Shown here: positions 53,519 through 63,694 of the stretch, piece by piece | How positions within the stretch are numbered: position 1 is the first letter of the stretch | How the letters are laid out: each line of letters begins with the position of its first letter | Assembly: GCA_039192165.1 (NCBI GenBank) | Contig: JBCCXD010000015.1 | Location: 1-64,000 of the forward strand | Origin: Dinoroseobacter sp039192165 | GTDB lineage: Bacteria; Pseudomonadota; Alphaproteobacteria; Rhodobacterales; Rhodobacteraceae | Length of the DNA stretch: 64,000 bases | Reading direction: 5' to 3' | Position numbers and translations under genes: made by a program | Notes under the pieces: model-generated | The model's database searches: none | Told to the model about the DNA's origin: nothing | The model's input: only the letters and a program-made list of their open reading frames with translations

Positions 53519-54535
53519 TCAGGACCAGAAACCGGCGACCCTGTCGATAAACCAGTAGGCTGAAATACCGCCGATGGCGTAGGCGCTGACGATAAAGGCA
53601 AGGCTTTGCGGTGCGAAAACCCGCCCAGCGCCGGGCAGGAATCGCCGCGCTAAACCCTGCAAGACAACCACGACCGCCACAAAGGCGAGCTGCCCAACTT
53701 CTACCCCGAGGTTGAAGGAAAAAAGCGCAAGTGGCACGTCAGTTGCGGGCAAGCCAATATCCCGCAAGGCGCCCGCAAAGCCAAACCCGTGCAACAAACC
53801 GAAACTGAAGGAAACCGTCCAGGGGTAGCGTTCGGACAGGCGTTGGTTTTTGCCGTCGCGCAGCGCAAGCTCGGAAGCGAGGAACATAATCGACAACGCG
53901 ATCACAGCCTCAACCGGCGGGCCGGGCAGCGACACCCAGGCCAGTGTTGCCGCTGCCATCGTGATGCTGTGCGCGACCGTAAAGGCCGTAATCGCAATGA
54001 TCAGACTGCGCCGGTTCTCGATCAACAGCAGCAAAGCAAAAACAAAGAGAAGATGATCGATGCCGCCCAAAATATGCTCCACACCCAAGGGCAGATACGT
54101 GCGCAGCACATCAAAAGAGGTGGGTATTTCCGGAATTGTGACGGAGGTCTGATCCGGTGTCAGCCGTTCCGAGCGCGCCTGTCCCGTGGCAAGCTCGTAG
54201 CGGACCAAGACATCGGTGCGCTGCAGTTCGAGCCCCTCGATCACAATGGTCTGTCCTGCCAATCCGCCAGAACAGGTGGTCACCCAAACTGCAGACCACG
54301 CGCCTGCGTCACGCGTGACACTTGGCCCGCGGGAGGGGCTGCAGGCATCAGACAGGCTTACATCGATGTCCATCGCGCGGCCCTGAACATCAGGCTTGCG
54401 CCAGAAGATGCGATAGCTTTCGCCGGCAAGAGGCGTGATCTCGAGATACCCCGGCTGCAGTGCATGGGCGCGGGACGTGTTCGGCAGCGCCAGAAAGACC
54501 AGTGCCAGGAGGCTTATAAGCCCCAGAAATCTCAT
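53519..54535 (-). CDS. HupE/UreJ family 2 membrane protein
   Basis: 338 residues. The signal peptide precedes a periplasmic domain (about 24-145), followed by six to seven membrane helices. Metal-transporter-like motifs GVEHILGGIDHLLFV, FTVAHSITM and SFGLLHGFGFAG provide His and Asp residues as in HupE/UreJ nickel and cobalt permeases. The metal is unknown. It is coupled to the upstream PpiC gene by an ATGA overlap. Confidence 0.88.
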   Translation of the reverse strand: MRFLGLISLLALVFLALPNTSRAHALQPGYLEITPLAGESYRIFWRKPDVQGRAMDIDVSLSDACSPSRGPSVTRDAGAWSAVWVTTCSGGLAGQTIVIEGLELQRTDVLVRYELATGQARSERLTPDQTSVTIPEIPTSFDVLRTYLPLGVEHILGGIDHLLFVFALLLLIENRRSLIIAITAFTVAHSITMAAATLAWVSLPGPPVEAVIALSIMFLASELALRDGKNQRLSERYPWTVSFSFGLLHGFGFAGALRDIGLPATDVPLALFSFNLGVEVGQLAFVAVVVVLQGLARRFLPGAGRVFAPQSLAFIVSAYAIGGISAYWFIDRVAGFWS

Positions 54536-55398
54536 TCCAGCAAACCTTGCAGGATATCATCGGATGGCAGGGTAACTGCGTAGCCATCTTCCAATCGGGC
54601 ATAGAACTCCGCTGCGACCTCCTCGGATTGCGTCGTCCGCCATGCCGCTTCGACTTGATCCCGTATTTCCGCCAATGCGGGCACGCCGCCGCCCTCACGC
54701 TCGATCACCCGCGCGATATGTACCCCAAATCCGGACCGTACAGGGCCAAACCACTTGCCAATCTCAGCCTCCGACAAGGAGACAAAAAAACCAGTTCCAA
54801 ACGTGCCGTCTACCGCAGGTCGCGCTGACAGTCTTAAGGCACGAGGCAGCAAGCTTGCCTGGCCGAGCTGCGCTGCGGGTGCCCCCGCCTCTATGCTGAT
54901 CAAGACGTCTTCTACCTCGTCAACACTTGGATTGGGTCCGACAAAAACCTGCTCGAACGCCAGTCTTGGTTCGGTCGCAAAAACGGTCTGGGTCTCGTCA
55001 AAAAAAGCCTGCAACTGTTCTTCCGTTGGGGCTCCCGCCCCTGCTGCGGAGTCGATAAGGAATTCCATCTTCTGAGCAAGCCGCCGTCGGATGATCGGAT
55101 CGTTGACGTCCAGAGACAGTGCCTCGGCTTCCCGCACAAGAATTTCCTCGCGCACGTAGTTGGCTAGAAGTGCACCCAGTTCCTGGTCCGTAGGATTGCG
55201 TCGCCAGGTTTGCCGAAACCCAACGACAAGCTGTTCGGCTACCTCCGGTTGTACCACCAGCTCAGTCCCGGCATCTGACAGGGGCTCAGGTTCGGCCACA
55301 AGCGCATAGACCAAAAAGATAACCGCCCCAATCGCCAGAAAATGGAGCAAGGGTTCCGACATAAACCCGGGCAAGCGTGCACGCTCCTGAGTGCTCAT
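54532..55398 (-). CDS. Membrane-anchored peptidyl-prolyl isomerase (PpiC type)
   Basis: 288 residues with one N-terminal membrane segment (about 18-36, LLHFLAIGAVIFLVYALV). A SurA/PrsA-like helical region follows and then a parvulin domain (about 140-260). It resembles periplasmic folding helpers, but the parvulin core is diverged, so isomerase activity is uncertain. It is translated in one unit with the HupE-like gene and could help fold it or the periplasmic proteins encoded nearby. Confidence 0.85.
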   Translation of the reverse strand: MSTQERARLPGFMSEPLLHFLAIGAVIFLVYALVAEPEPLSDAGTELVVQPEVAEQLVVGFRQTWRRNPTDQELGALLANYVREEILVREAEALSLDVNDPIIRRRLAQKMEFLIDSAAGAGAPTEEQLQAFFDETQTVFATEPRLAFEQVFVGPNPSVDEVEDVLISIEAGAPAAQLGQASLLPRALRLSARPAVDGTFGTGFFVSLSEAEIGKWFGPVRSGFGVHIARVIEREGGGVPALAEIRDQVEAAWRTTQSEEVAAEFYARLEDGYAVTLPSDDILQGLLE

Positions 55399-55592
55399 GT
55401 CTTTTGATACTCCGCAGATTTACCTTGCGGGCATACCATCATGACCCAGCGGGCCTGTCACGCCAAATAGGCCAGTAAAATCACGCTTTTTCCCGGCGAC
55501 CATTCCAGAAACGACATTATTTTGCCCAATTTGAAGGACCATATCGCTGTGAAGGTATCGAAGTAACAGAACCACCAGAACGAGCAGCAGTT

Positions 55593-57803
55593 ATGAGCAT
55601 CGCAGAACCTCTTCCGACGAAACGGGCCGGTCGCAGCCTGCTTGCGGCCATCAGTTTCACGATCACCATTTTCCTCAGCGCCAGCCTTCTTTTCTTTCTG
55701 CAACCGCTGTTTGCGAAGATGGTACTGCCACAGATTGGAGGGGCACCGGCTGTCTGGACGACGGCAATGCTCTTCTTTCAGCTGGTCCTTATCGCCGGAT
55801 ATGTCTACGCCCATCTGCTAACACGCTATGTTCCGACAAAGCTTCAGTTGCCGATCCATGTGGCGTTCTGGGCGGCATCGCTGGCGTTTCTGCCTCTTTC
55901 TGCAGCCGAAGGCTGGAGCTACGACGCAACGGCAAACACGACGTGGCAAACACTGGAATTGTTTGCGCTTGGTGTAGGGGTGCCTTTCGCGCTGCTTTCG
56001 GCCAACGCTCCGCTCCTGCAGGCGTGGTATGTCCGATCGGGCGGACCGTCCGCCGAAGACCCCTATTTCCTTTACGGTGCAAGCAATGTCGGCTCGCTCC
56101 TCGCGCTACTTGCTTTCCCGTTGGTTGCAGAACCAACCCTGGGCGCTGAGCAGATCGGTATGCTCTGGGCAGGTGCTTTTGTCGTCTTCGGGGTGCTGAT
56201 GATCATCAGTGGCCTGCAGGCTTCATTCGGAGCCGAAACCAAACCCGAAAACCAGACAGAGACGGTTTCGAAAACCGCCCCAAGTGCCGGTGAAATTGCG
56301 ACCTGGGTATTTATTGCATTTGTGCCATCATCGCTGATGCTGGCCATCACCACAAAGGTGAGCGCGGATCTGGGCGCCCTGCCATTGATCTGGGTGATAC
56401 CACTGGCGCTGTATATCCTTTCCTTTGTCGTAGCTTTCTCAAACAAGACACTGATCCACGACAGACATCTGGGCATCGCCGCAGTTGTATCAGTTGCGGT
56501 CTGTGCAATCCTGATGAGCGGCAGCATTGTCGCTCGCCATGCCCCCATCAGCGCGGTGCTTTTCGCGCCGGCGCTCTTTGTTATCGCAGTGCAAGCGCAT
56601 CGCACGCTGTATAACCGTCGTCCCGACGCCAGGTACCTCACTGTGTTTTACATCTCGATGTCGGTTGGTGGTGCCCTCGGCGGGGTCTTTAATTCGCTGA
56701 TTGCTCCGACGATTTTTTCCGCAATCTACGAAGGCTACGTCACGCTTATTCTGATTGGGCTATTGTTCTGGCTGGCGAATAAAGGTGAGACGACAAAGCG
56801 TTCCATCTCCATCGCTGTGCTCGCCGCCCTCGGCGCGTTTTATGCTTTCAATACCCTTCCTGCCACCTTCGACATAGACCTGTCCGTAGCTCTTTTGCTG
56901 GCTGTTCTCGTCGCATTTGCACTGGTTCTGACCTATCTGCACAAAAGCCCGGTGGCGATACTTGTCGCGCTTACAGCCTATGTCGGGCTCGACATAGCGT
57001 GGAATGCCGAAGACCACCTGTTCCGGGACCGCAGCTTTTTTGGAGCCCACAAAGTCTACGACACCCACGGCAAGCGGCTTTACGTGAACGGTACGACAGT
57101 CCACGGCTCACAGCGTCTCGACGAAATGGGCATGAAACCAACGCCACTTGCTTACTACCATCCCGGCAGTCCGATGGCTCAGATCGTTGAATCCGATTAT
57201 GGGAGATCGGTTGACCGCGTAGGCGTCGTCGGTCTCGGTGTTGGGGCACTGGCGTGCTATGCGCAACCCGGCCAAACTTGGGATTTCTATGAAATCGACG
57301 AAATGGTGGACCGCGTTGCCCGCGACCCGTCTTTATTCAATTTCATGTCCGAGTGCGCCCCGGATGCAGTCACCCATCTTGGCGATGCGCGCATCGTATT
57401 GGACCAGCAGGACTTCCTATTTGATGTCCTTTACCTGGATGCCTACAGCTCAGATTCCATTCCTATGCATCTTCTGACGCGGGAGGCTGTTCAGCTCTAT
57501 GAGGACCGGATCGAGGATGACGGCGTTCTCGTCTTCCATATCTCAAACCGCTACTATGACATCTCTATGCCTCTTGCCCGCATCGCCGAAAGTCTCGGCC
57601 TGAAGGCAGCGATCCAGTCAATGGATCCAAAGGATGCCGACGTCGGCTACCCGTCGATCGTGGTCATCATGTCCCCGGACAAAGCGCGCTTTGATGGTAT
57701 TCTCAAAGATACGCGTTGGAAGCAGATAAACTCCGACGGTGGCGCGGTTTGGACCGATGATTTCGCCAACCCGCTGTCAGCGCTGCGTATGTTTTCCGAT
57801 TAA
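55593..57803 (+). CDS. Fused membrane/spermidine synthase-like protein
   Basis: 736 residues. The N-terminal half has about 11-12 membrane helices (FLSASLLFFLQPLFAKM through the mid part). The C-terminal half is a spermidine synthase-like methyltransferase fold with VDRVGVVGLGVGALACYAQ, WDFYEIDEMVDRVA and YLDAYSSDSIPMHLLTREA. Such fusions are common in bacteria; whether they make polyamines is unclear. It is a single gene, divergent from ppiC. Confidence 0.88.
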   Translation: MSIAEPLPTKRAGRSLLAAISFTITIFLSASLLFFLQPLFAKMVLPQIGGAPAVWTTAMLFFQLVLIAGYVYAHLLTRYVPTKLQLPIHVAFWAASLAFLPLSAAEGWSYDATANTTWQTLELFALGVGVPFALLSANAPLLQAWYVRSGGPSAEDPYFLYGASNVGSLLALLAFPLVAEPTLGAEQIGMLWAGAFVVFGVLMIISGLQASFGAETKPENQTETVSKTAPSAGEIATWVFIAFVPSSLMLAITTKVSADLGALPLIWVIPLALYILSFVVAFSNKTLIHDRHLGIAAVVSVAVCAILMSGSIVARHAPISAVLFAPALFVIAVQAHRTLYNRRPDARYLTVFYISMSVGGALGGVFNSLIAPTIFSAIYEGYVTLILIGLLFWLANKGETTKRSISIAVLAALGAFYAFNTLPATFDIDLSVALLLAVLVAFALVLTYLHKSPVAILVALTAYVGLDIAWNAEDHLFRDRSFFGAHKVYDTHGKRLYVNGTTVHGSQRLDEMGMKPTPLAYYHPGSPMAQIVESDYGRSVDRVGVVGLGVGALACYAQPGQTWDFYEIDEMVDRVARDPSLFNFMSECAPDAVTHLGDARIVLDQQDFLFDVLYLDAYSSDSIPMHLLTREAVQLYEDRIEDDGVLVFHISNRYYDISMPLARIAESLGLKAAIQSMDPKDADVGYPSIVVIMSPDKARFDGILKDTRWKQINSDGGAVWTDDFANPLSALRMFSD

Positions 57804-57841
57804 TCTGAACCAAATAGCCGTCAGGCCATCAGACCTGTGGA

Positions 57842-59128
57842 TCATGCGTCGGCAATAGTCGCAAGACTAAGCGCCGCCTTCGACAGTGCGGCTTGGGTGA
57901 GCGCAAGATCTTCAGAAGTCAGCGCAAGTGAAGGATAGAGCTTACCCGCGCTTTTGAAGACGCCTTCTTCGCGCAAGGTTTTGTTCCAAAGAGCTCCATG
58001 CGCGGAATGCGCATGCTTGGCAGAGCGATAGTCCACACACTTGTTCTGTGTGAAATACAGATCGAACAGAGTTTCATCGCCACAGATGCTGTAGTCGATG
58101 CCGTACGGCTCCAGCACCGCGCGGTGCATGTCCATGAGCGCGGTTCCAAGCTCGCGCAATCGGTCGTACTGACCTGGACGCCGCAGCACCTCAAGGGTTT
58201 TCAGGCCTGCCACGGCTGCCACCGGGTTTCCGGACAGAGTACCAAGTTGCATGAGCCATTTGTCCGCCCCGACCAGATCCTTGTCAAAGTGGGCCATAAG
58301 CTCTTTTGAGGCACCGAGTGCCGCCAGAGGGAAACCGCCGCCGATAATCTTGCCCAAAGTGCAGATGTCAGGCGTGACACCATAGCGTTCTTGCGCGCCC
58401 CCATAGGCCAGCCGGAAGCCGGTTACGATCTCATCAAAGATCAGGAGGACGCCGAACTGATCGCACAGCCTGCGTACCCCCTCCAGAAACCCAGGCTGGG
58501 GTGGGATAATGCGCTGCAACGGCTCGACAATGATCGCTGCGACGTCGTCGAATTCCGAAAGGAGGGAGTTAACTGCTTGAAGATCGTTGAATGGCGCGAC
58601 CAACATCTCGTCCGCCACAGCCTGAGGGATGCCCGCGCTGTCGGGCACTGGGGTCGGAAAATTTACCTCCTGAGCCGGGGCAAGGCTCATCTGCGCTTCC
58701 GCGCTCATCCCATGATACCCCCCCTCAAACTTGAGAATTCTGGTTTTCCCGGTAGCCGCACGCGCCAGACGGATCGCATACATATCCGCCTCCCCACCTG
58801 AGGTCACAAAGCGCACCTGCTCACAACACGGGACAGCAGCCGTAATGGTTTCGGCGAGCTCTATTCCTTTGGCGTTATTTGCAAAAAAGGTCATTCCCAG
58901 CGGAACCTGCTCCAAAACCGCTTCCAGAACCTCCTCGTGGCCGTGCCCAAGAATCATCGGCCCAGACCCGATCAGATAGTCAACATATTCGCGGCCATCC
59001 TCATCCCACACGCGGCTGCCCTTTCCGTGCGCAATCAGAATACCGGGATCGAAGTTTCCAAATCCCGCGGCCGGGAGAACGGATCTTGCACGTTCAATCC
59101 AATCTGCCTGATTCAGTATCTTCAACAT
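57842..59128 (-). CDS. Class III aminotransferase (glutamate-1-semialdehyde mutase-like)
   Basis: 428 residues with the fold-type I PLP enzyme pattern: VRFVTSGGEADMYAIRLARAATG, LLIFDEIVTGFRLAYGG and CTLGKIIGGGFPLAALG with the PLP lysine. It resembles the HemL/GsaM group and related aspartate family aminotransferases used in amine catabolism. It is the last gene of a minus-strand cluster after the enolase and demethylase genes, so it probably acts in that pathway rather than in haem synthesis. Confidence 0.88.
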   Translation of the reverse strand: MLKILNQADWIERARSVLPAAGFGNFDPGILIAHGKGSRVWDEDGREYVDYLIGSGPMILGHGHEEVLEAVLEQVPLGMTFFANNAKGIELAETITAAVPCCEQVRFVTSGGEADMYAIRLARAATGKTRILKFEGGYHGMSAEAQMSLAPAQEVNFPTPVPDSAGIPQAVADEMLVAPFNDLQAVNSLLSEFDDVAAIIVEPLQRIIPPQPGFLEGVRRLCDQFGVLLIFDEIVTGFRLAYGGAQERYGVTPDICTLGKIIGGGFPLAALGASKELMAHFDKDLVGADKWLMQLGTLSGNPVAAVAGLKTLEVLRRPGQYDRLRELGTALMDMHRAVLEPYGIDYSICGDETLFDLYFTQNKCVDYRSAKHAHSAHGALWNKTLREEGVFKSAGKLYPSLALTSEDLALTQAALSKAALSLATIADA

Positions 59129-59132
59129 GGGC

Positions 59133-60284
59133 TCAATCCAGTATCAGCTGCGGGGGTCCAAGGCTGTCGCGATCGGGCGCCACCCCCAAACCCGGACCTT
59201 CAGGTGGGTAAAGGACCGCACCGGAACGCGTTGGCGCGTTCGGATCAAGACGCGGCGCGACATATCCGGACAGATCACACACGTTCAGTACAAATCGCGG
59301 GTCGGTCGCGGTGGCGAGGTGCAGCGCGGCGGCCATCGCGATGTCGCTGCCCCAAGTGTCTTCGATGCACATTTTTGCGCCAAGATGCAGACACAGGTCC
59401 CGTGCCCGTCGCAAAGCCGAAAGCCCCCCGAACTTTGAAAGCTTGAGCGCCACCGCATCGAGGCATCCAAGGGCCTGCGCTTGAAGCAGGCTAGGCGTAT
59501 CGCGCGCGAGTTCGTCCATTTTCATCGGGAGCCCGGTCGCAGCGCGTACCGCTGCACATTCCTCCAGTGTGCGGCATGGCTGCTCGAGCATCACGTCGAT
59601 GTGGCGCACCGCACGACCGACACGGGTTGCATGGAGGCGATCCGCCCCGCAGTTCCAGTCGCCGTACAGTAGTGGTCCCTCTCCGATCGCCTCACGAACT
59701 TTGATCAGACGTTCGACATCAGTTTCCCAGTCTCCGGAAGCACCAAGTTTTGCCTGAAACTGCGTTATTCCCTGTTTCTGCGCCTCGCGCGCAATTCTCG
59801 CCATCTCGTTGGGCGCAACAGATGTGATCGAATGATACAGGGGCAGCGTGTTGGAGCATTTTCCTCCGAGCAATGAATAAAGTGGTAAGCCAGCCACCTG
59901 CCCCGTCAAATCCCACAGGGCAATGTCGATCGCGGACTTGGCATAGACATGGCCCATCAACCAGGAATCGAGCCGCGCCATCAGCGCCTCAGGACCGACC
60001 GGATCTGCGCCGAGCAAAAGATGTGCAACCTCCTGCACCACCGGCGCAACGCCAGCGGCGTAGGCGGGCAAATAGTGTGGGATCGGGCACACCTCTCCCC
60101 AGCCGGTCAGACCTGTGTCTGTGTCCAGTGCGATAACGACTGTCTCGACAGTGGCGCATGTCTTTCCGGCCGCCATATGATATGTCTCGTGGCTGGTGAG
60201 CGGCACGGTCCAAAGCGATATCCGTTTGATAAGCGCGCGGCCCGATCGACTATGCGCCTCAGCTTTGCTCATAGGCCCGGTCAT
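59133..60284 (-). CDS. Enolase-superfamily enzyme, hydroxyproline (betaine) type
   Basis: A 383-residue mandelate racemase/muconate lactonising enzyme. Catalytic and metal residues: K179 in FQAKLG, D209 in GDWNCG, E234 in LEQPC, D257 in MDEL and K281 in ALKLSKFGG. W311 in EDTWGSD and Y71 match the aromatic positions described for hydroxyproline-betaine 2-epimerase HpbD; close relatives are cis-3-hydroxy-L-proline dehydratases. The ATG overlapping the upstream gene's stop was chosen. Either reaction, epimerisation or dehydration, is possible. Confidence 0.85.
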   Translation of the reverse strand: MTGPMSKAEAHSRSGRALIKRISLWTVPLTSHETYHMAAGKTCATVETVVIALDTDTGLTGWGEVCPIPHYLPAYAAGVAPVVQEVAHLLLGADPVGPEALMARLDSWLMGHVYAKSAIDIALWDLTGQVAGLPLYSLLGGKCSNTLPLYHSITSVAPNEMARIAREAQKQGITQFQAKLGASGDWETDVERLIKVREAIGEGPLLYGDWNCGADRLHATRVGRAVRHIDVMLEQPCRTLEECAAVRAATGLPMKMDELARDTPSLLQAQALGCLDAVALKLSKFGGLSALRRARDLCLHLGAKMCIEDTWGSDIAMAAALHLATATDPRFVLNVCDLSGYVAPRLDPNAPTRSGAVLYPPEGPGLGVAPDRDSLGPPQLILD

Positions 60285-62740
60285 TCCGCTACCGCCGGCT
60301 GAAGACGTGCATCCGTACGGGGCAAAAGGCTCTGCGGATCGTAGGCGGGTTCGCTCAGGACGCACGCGCGCCGCGGGATGCCATGAATTACAACCTCCAG
60401 CTTGGTTCCCGGAACCGCAGCCTCGGGCGTGACATAGGCAAAGGCCAGCCCCTTTCCAACCGTGTGGCCAAAGACTACGGAGGCAGTCGAACCAACCACC
60501 CGACCGTCCAGAAGGACTGCTTCGCCGCCATGGCCATCGACTTCTCCGTCGGGCTCGATCTCCAGGTAGGCACAAAGCCAGGCTTTGTCTCTGTTCAAGG
60601 TCAGCGCTTTGCCGACATAGTCTTTATCATCCCGCGCGAAACGCAGCACATCTGCCTCGGCCAACGTGACCTCGTTGGTCAGCTCACCTGCACCCTTGAA
60701 GCCTTTTTCCATCCGCATAACGTTCATGGCGAAACTGCCGTAGTTTGCGAGCCCAAAAGGCTTACCGGCAGACCAGAGCGCATCATACACATCATCTGTC
60801 GCCGTGTTATGCATATGAAACTCCCATCCCAGCTCGCCCGCATAGGACATCCGGAAGGCCCAGATCGAATGGCCGGCAACCGTGATTTGTTGTGCCGAGA
60901 GCCAGCGGAATGCGGCGTTGTCGAGCGCCGCGTCCGTGCAAGACGCAAGGATGTCCCGCGCAAAGGGGCCGTTCAACGCGAGAGCGGACCAGCTCTCGGA
61001 CAGCGCCCGGACAGAAACATCCGCGCCGTCGCGGTGCTTTTGCAAATGGTCGAGCAGGCGTTGCTCGAAGAAAGCCGCGCAGACAAGGTAGAACTGGTCG
61101 TCGGCCATACGCACAAGGGTCGTTTCGAGCTCGATCCGTCCACGTTCATTCAAAAGGTAGGTCAGCGCGATCGATCCGGTTTTCTGGGGCATCCGATTGG
61201 AGGTCAGTCGATCGAGAAGTTCATAAGCGTCCGGACCTTCGACTATCACCTTCGTAAAGGCGGAAACGTCCATGATACCGGCGTTCTGGCGGACTGCGCG
61301 CACTTCTTGAGCAACAATATCGTCCACGACCGTGCGGCGGAAAGAATAGTGATCCTGCTGCGCCACACCGCCCCTGGCGAACCAACGCGGGCGTTCGAAT
61401 CCATAGACCTCCTCGAACACGGCTCCTTCGTCCCTTAGCCGCTTATAGAGCGGTGATGGCTTGATGGGCCGCCCAGCCAATCGATTGAAATGAGGGAACG
61501 GTATTTCGTGGCGCAGACAATAGTCTTCCTTCGCCTTCACGACTTGCCATTCCTTGTTGGCATAACTCCCGAAGCGTCGCGGATCATAGTCGCGCATCGA
61601 AATGTCCGCAGCTCCATGAACAATCCAGCGCGCCAACTCGCGGGTCAAACCCGGTCCCCATCCGATGCCAATCTGCGTACCACAGCAGCACCAGTAATTC
61701 CGCACTCCGGGCGCGGGACCAACCAAGGGGTTTCCATCGGGTGGGTGTGAAATGGCGCCATGTACTTCCCGTGTAATGCCGAGCGGTGCAAAGATCGGCA
61801 TACGGTTCAGGCTTTCCTCCAGCCACGGCATTATCCGGTCATAGTCGGCGTCAAAAAGCTCGTTTTCCGCGGCCCAAGGGCAGTGGTCTTCCCAGACGGT
61901 GTTTGGATTCTCTTTCTCATAAATCCCAATCAGGCCGCGTTTTTGCTCCATGCGGATATAACCAGAGACCATTTTATCGTCGCGGATGACCGGAAGCTCC
62001 TGATCGAGATCCTTGAATTCCGGAACAGGTTCGGTGACGAAGTAGTGATGCGTCATGGACGTCATGGGCAATTGGAGCCCGGACCACTCGCCCATCTGCC
62101 GCGCATACGTGCCACCCGCATTGACCACGTGTTCGCACAAAATGGTGCCTTGCGGGGTCTCGACGCGCCATTCGCCGCCAGGGTCCTGAGTGATATTTGT
62201 GGCCTGGCATCGACGCATGATGCGCACGCCAAGGGCCCGTGCGCCCGCCGCCAACGCCATGGTCACATTGGTTGGATCGACATGCCCGTCGTCCGGTGTG
62301 TGCAGGGCTCCGATCACCCCATCGAGATTGTAAAACGGATGAAGTGCCGCGACCTGTTGCGGGCCGACAAGCTCCATGTTGAAGCCAAGACTGCGGGCGA
62401 CCGAAAGCGTATGGCGCAGCCAGTCCATCTCATCCTGCGTATAAGCCAGCCGAAACGAGCCGCATCCATGCCAGGAAACGGCTTGGCCTGTCTCAGCCTC
62501 CAGCGCGCCGGAATAAAGACCGATGTTATAGTCGACGCATTTGCCCAGACTGAAGCTCGACGTCGAATGCGTAATCTGACCAGCCGCATGCCAGGTTGAT
62601 CCACTGGTCAATTCTGCCTTTTCCAGCAAGACCACGTCTGGTCCCCAGCCTTCGTGGGCCAAGTGGTAGGCGAGACCCACCCCCATGATCCCCCCTCCGA
62701 CGATGACGACGCGCGCGTGGCTTGGGACGTCTGACGGCAT
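60281..62740 (-). CDS. FAD/GcvT-type demethylase (dimethylglycine dehydrogenase-like)
   Basis: 819 residues. The FAD-binding domain starts VVIVGGGIMGVGLAYHL and has STWH51AAG, where the histidine is the site of covalent flavin in the dimethylglycine/sarcosine dehydrogenase group. The middle and C-terminal parts (about 420-815) are GcvT-like folate domains (AIVL-type ends, GELGWEFHMHN) that capture the formaldehyde on tetrahydrofolate. It likely removes N-methyl groups from a secondary or tertiary amine. Two further ATGs lie 12 and 15 bases upstream; the chosen one has GGGGG before it. Start uncertain. Confidence 0.88.
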   Translation of the reverse strand: MPSDVPSHARVVIVGGGIMGVGLAYHLAHEGWGPDVVLLEKAELTSGSTWHAAGQITHSTSSFSLGKCVDYNIGLYSGALEAETGQAVSWHGCGSFRLAYTQDEMDWLRHTLSVARSLGFNMELVGPQQVAALHPFYNLDGVIGALHTPDDGHVDPTNVTMALAAGARALGVRIMRRCQATNITQDPGGEWRVETPQGTILCEHVVNAGGTYARQMGEWSGLQLPMTSMTHHYFVTEPVPEFKDLDQELPVIRDDKMVSGYIRMEQKRGLIGIYEKENPNTVWEDHCPWAAENELFDADYDRIMPWLEESLNRMPIFAPLGITREVHGAISHPPDGNPLVGPAPGVRNYWCCCGTQIGIGWGPGLTRELARWIVHGAADISMRDYDPRRFGSYANKEWQVVKAKEDYCLRHEIPFPHFNRLAGRPIKPSPLYKRLRDEGAVFEEVYGFERPRWFARGGVAQQDHYSFRRTVVDDIVAQEVRAVRQNAGIMDVSAFTKVIVEGPDAYELLDRLTSNRMPQKTGSIALTYLLNERGRIELETTLVRMADDQFYLVCAAFFEQRLLDHLQKHRDGADVSVRALSESWSALALNGPFARDILASCTDAALDNAAFRWLSAQQITVAGHSIWAFRMSYAGELGWEFHMHNTATDDVYDALWSAGKPFGLANYGSFAMNVMRMEKGFKGAGELTNEVTLAEADVLRFARDDKDYVGKALTLNRDKAWLCAYLEIEPDGEVDGHGGEAVLLDGRVVGSTASVVFGHTVGKGLAFAYVTPEAAVPGTKLEVVIHGIPRRACVLSEPAYDPQSLLPRTDARLQPAVAE

Positions 62741-62806
62741 GTTGGCCCCCATCATTGAAAGATTCTACTCGACAGAGGTAAATGCACAGATATACCATCG
62801 TCAACT

Positions 62807-63694
62807 ATGAATGGGACAAATGTATCACAAAAGATTCTCAGCCGGCTCACTGAAGAGTTGGACAGCCTGACACCCGAGGCGCAGAAAGCCGCGCGGTACG
62901 TGCTGGAGAACCCAACAGAGGTTGGCGTTTCGACGGTGCGCGAGATTGCAAGCGCAGCGCAGGTTAAACCTAACACAGTCGTACGCATGGCAAGGCAGGT
63001 CGGCTTCGAAGGCTATGACGACTTCCGGGAACCCTTTCGCGATGCAATTCGTCGCGGCGGCGTCAGCTTTCCGGATCGTGCCCGTTGGTTGCAAGGTATA
63101 AGCCGTTCGGGCGAGCTCGGCGGGCTTTACGCAGATATGGTCGGAGCTGCGATACGGAACATTGAACAATCGTTTGCGGATATTTCATCCCAGCAGCTTG
63201 AGAAAGCTGCGCGGGATATCTGGACAAGTCGGCAGGTTTTTACCCTCGGTGTCGGCGTGAACAACTCGAATGCCCGCAACTTCACCTACCTCGCCTCCAC
63301 CGGGATGACCGATTTCCACGCGATCCCGCGCCCTGGCTCAACCCCCGCCGACGATCTGGCGTGGGCTGACGGGAATGACGTCTTGATTGCGATGACGTCT
63401 ACACCCTTTCGAAGCGAAGTGATCGAAGCTGTGAAAATCGCACGAGAACAAAGTGTAAAGATCATTGCAATTTCAGATACACCGGCGAGCCCAATCATCC
63501 GCATGGCGGACCACGGGTTTATTGTGTCTGTCGACACGCCGCAGTTTTTCCCGTCTTCGATCTCGCTCATTGCTCTTCTGGAAACGCTGCTCAGCTTTGT
63601 GGTCGCAGTGTCCTCTGACGAAATCGTGGACCGGGTGACGCAGTTTCATCGCCGTCGCCATCAACTTGGCCTTTACGTGGATGATCCGAAATGA
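62807..63694 (+). CDS. MurR/RpiR family regulator
   Basis: 295 residues. The N-terminal HTH_6 domain (about 1-75) has VREIASAAQVKPNTVVRMARQVGFEGYDDFRE. The SIS domain (about 125-270) has TLGVGVNNSNARNF and AWADGNDVLIAMTSTPFRSEV. It diverges from the demethylase gene and is coupled to the Rieske oxygenase (ATGA). HpbR of proline-betaine loci is, to my memory, of this family, so it may sense a betaine or its demethylated product. Confidence 0.9.
   Translation: MNGTNVSQKILSRLTEELDSLTPEAQKAARYVLENPTEVGVSTVREIASAAQVKPNTVVRMARQVGFEGYDDFREPFRDAIRRGGVSFPDRARWLQGISRSGELGGLYADMVGAAIRNIEQSFADISSQQLEKAARDIWTSRQVFTLGVGVNNSNARNFTYLASTGMTDFHAIPRPGSTPADDLAWADGNDVLIAMTSTPFRSEVIEAVKIAREQSVKIIAISDTPASPIIRMADHGFIVSVDTPQFFPSSISLIALLETLLSFVVAVSSDEIVDRVTQFHRRRHQLGLYVDDPK

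Noticed and set aside
60285..60575. Upstream extension of the enolase gene
   Set aside because: Lies within the demethylase gene; Arg/Trp/Gly-rich and without family match. The ATG at the ATGA overlap fits better.
60383..61438. Plus-strand open frame of 351 codons
   Set aside because: Antisense to the demethylase gene; no recognisable domain.
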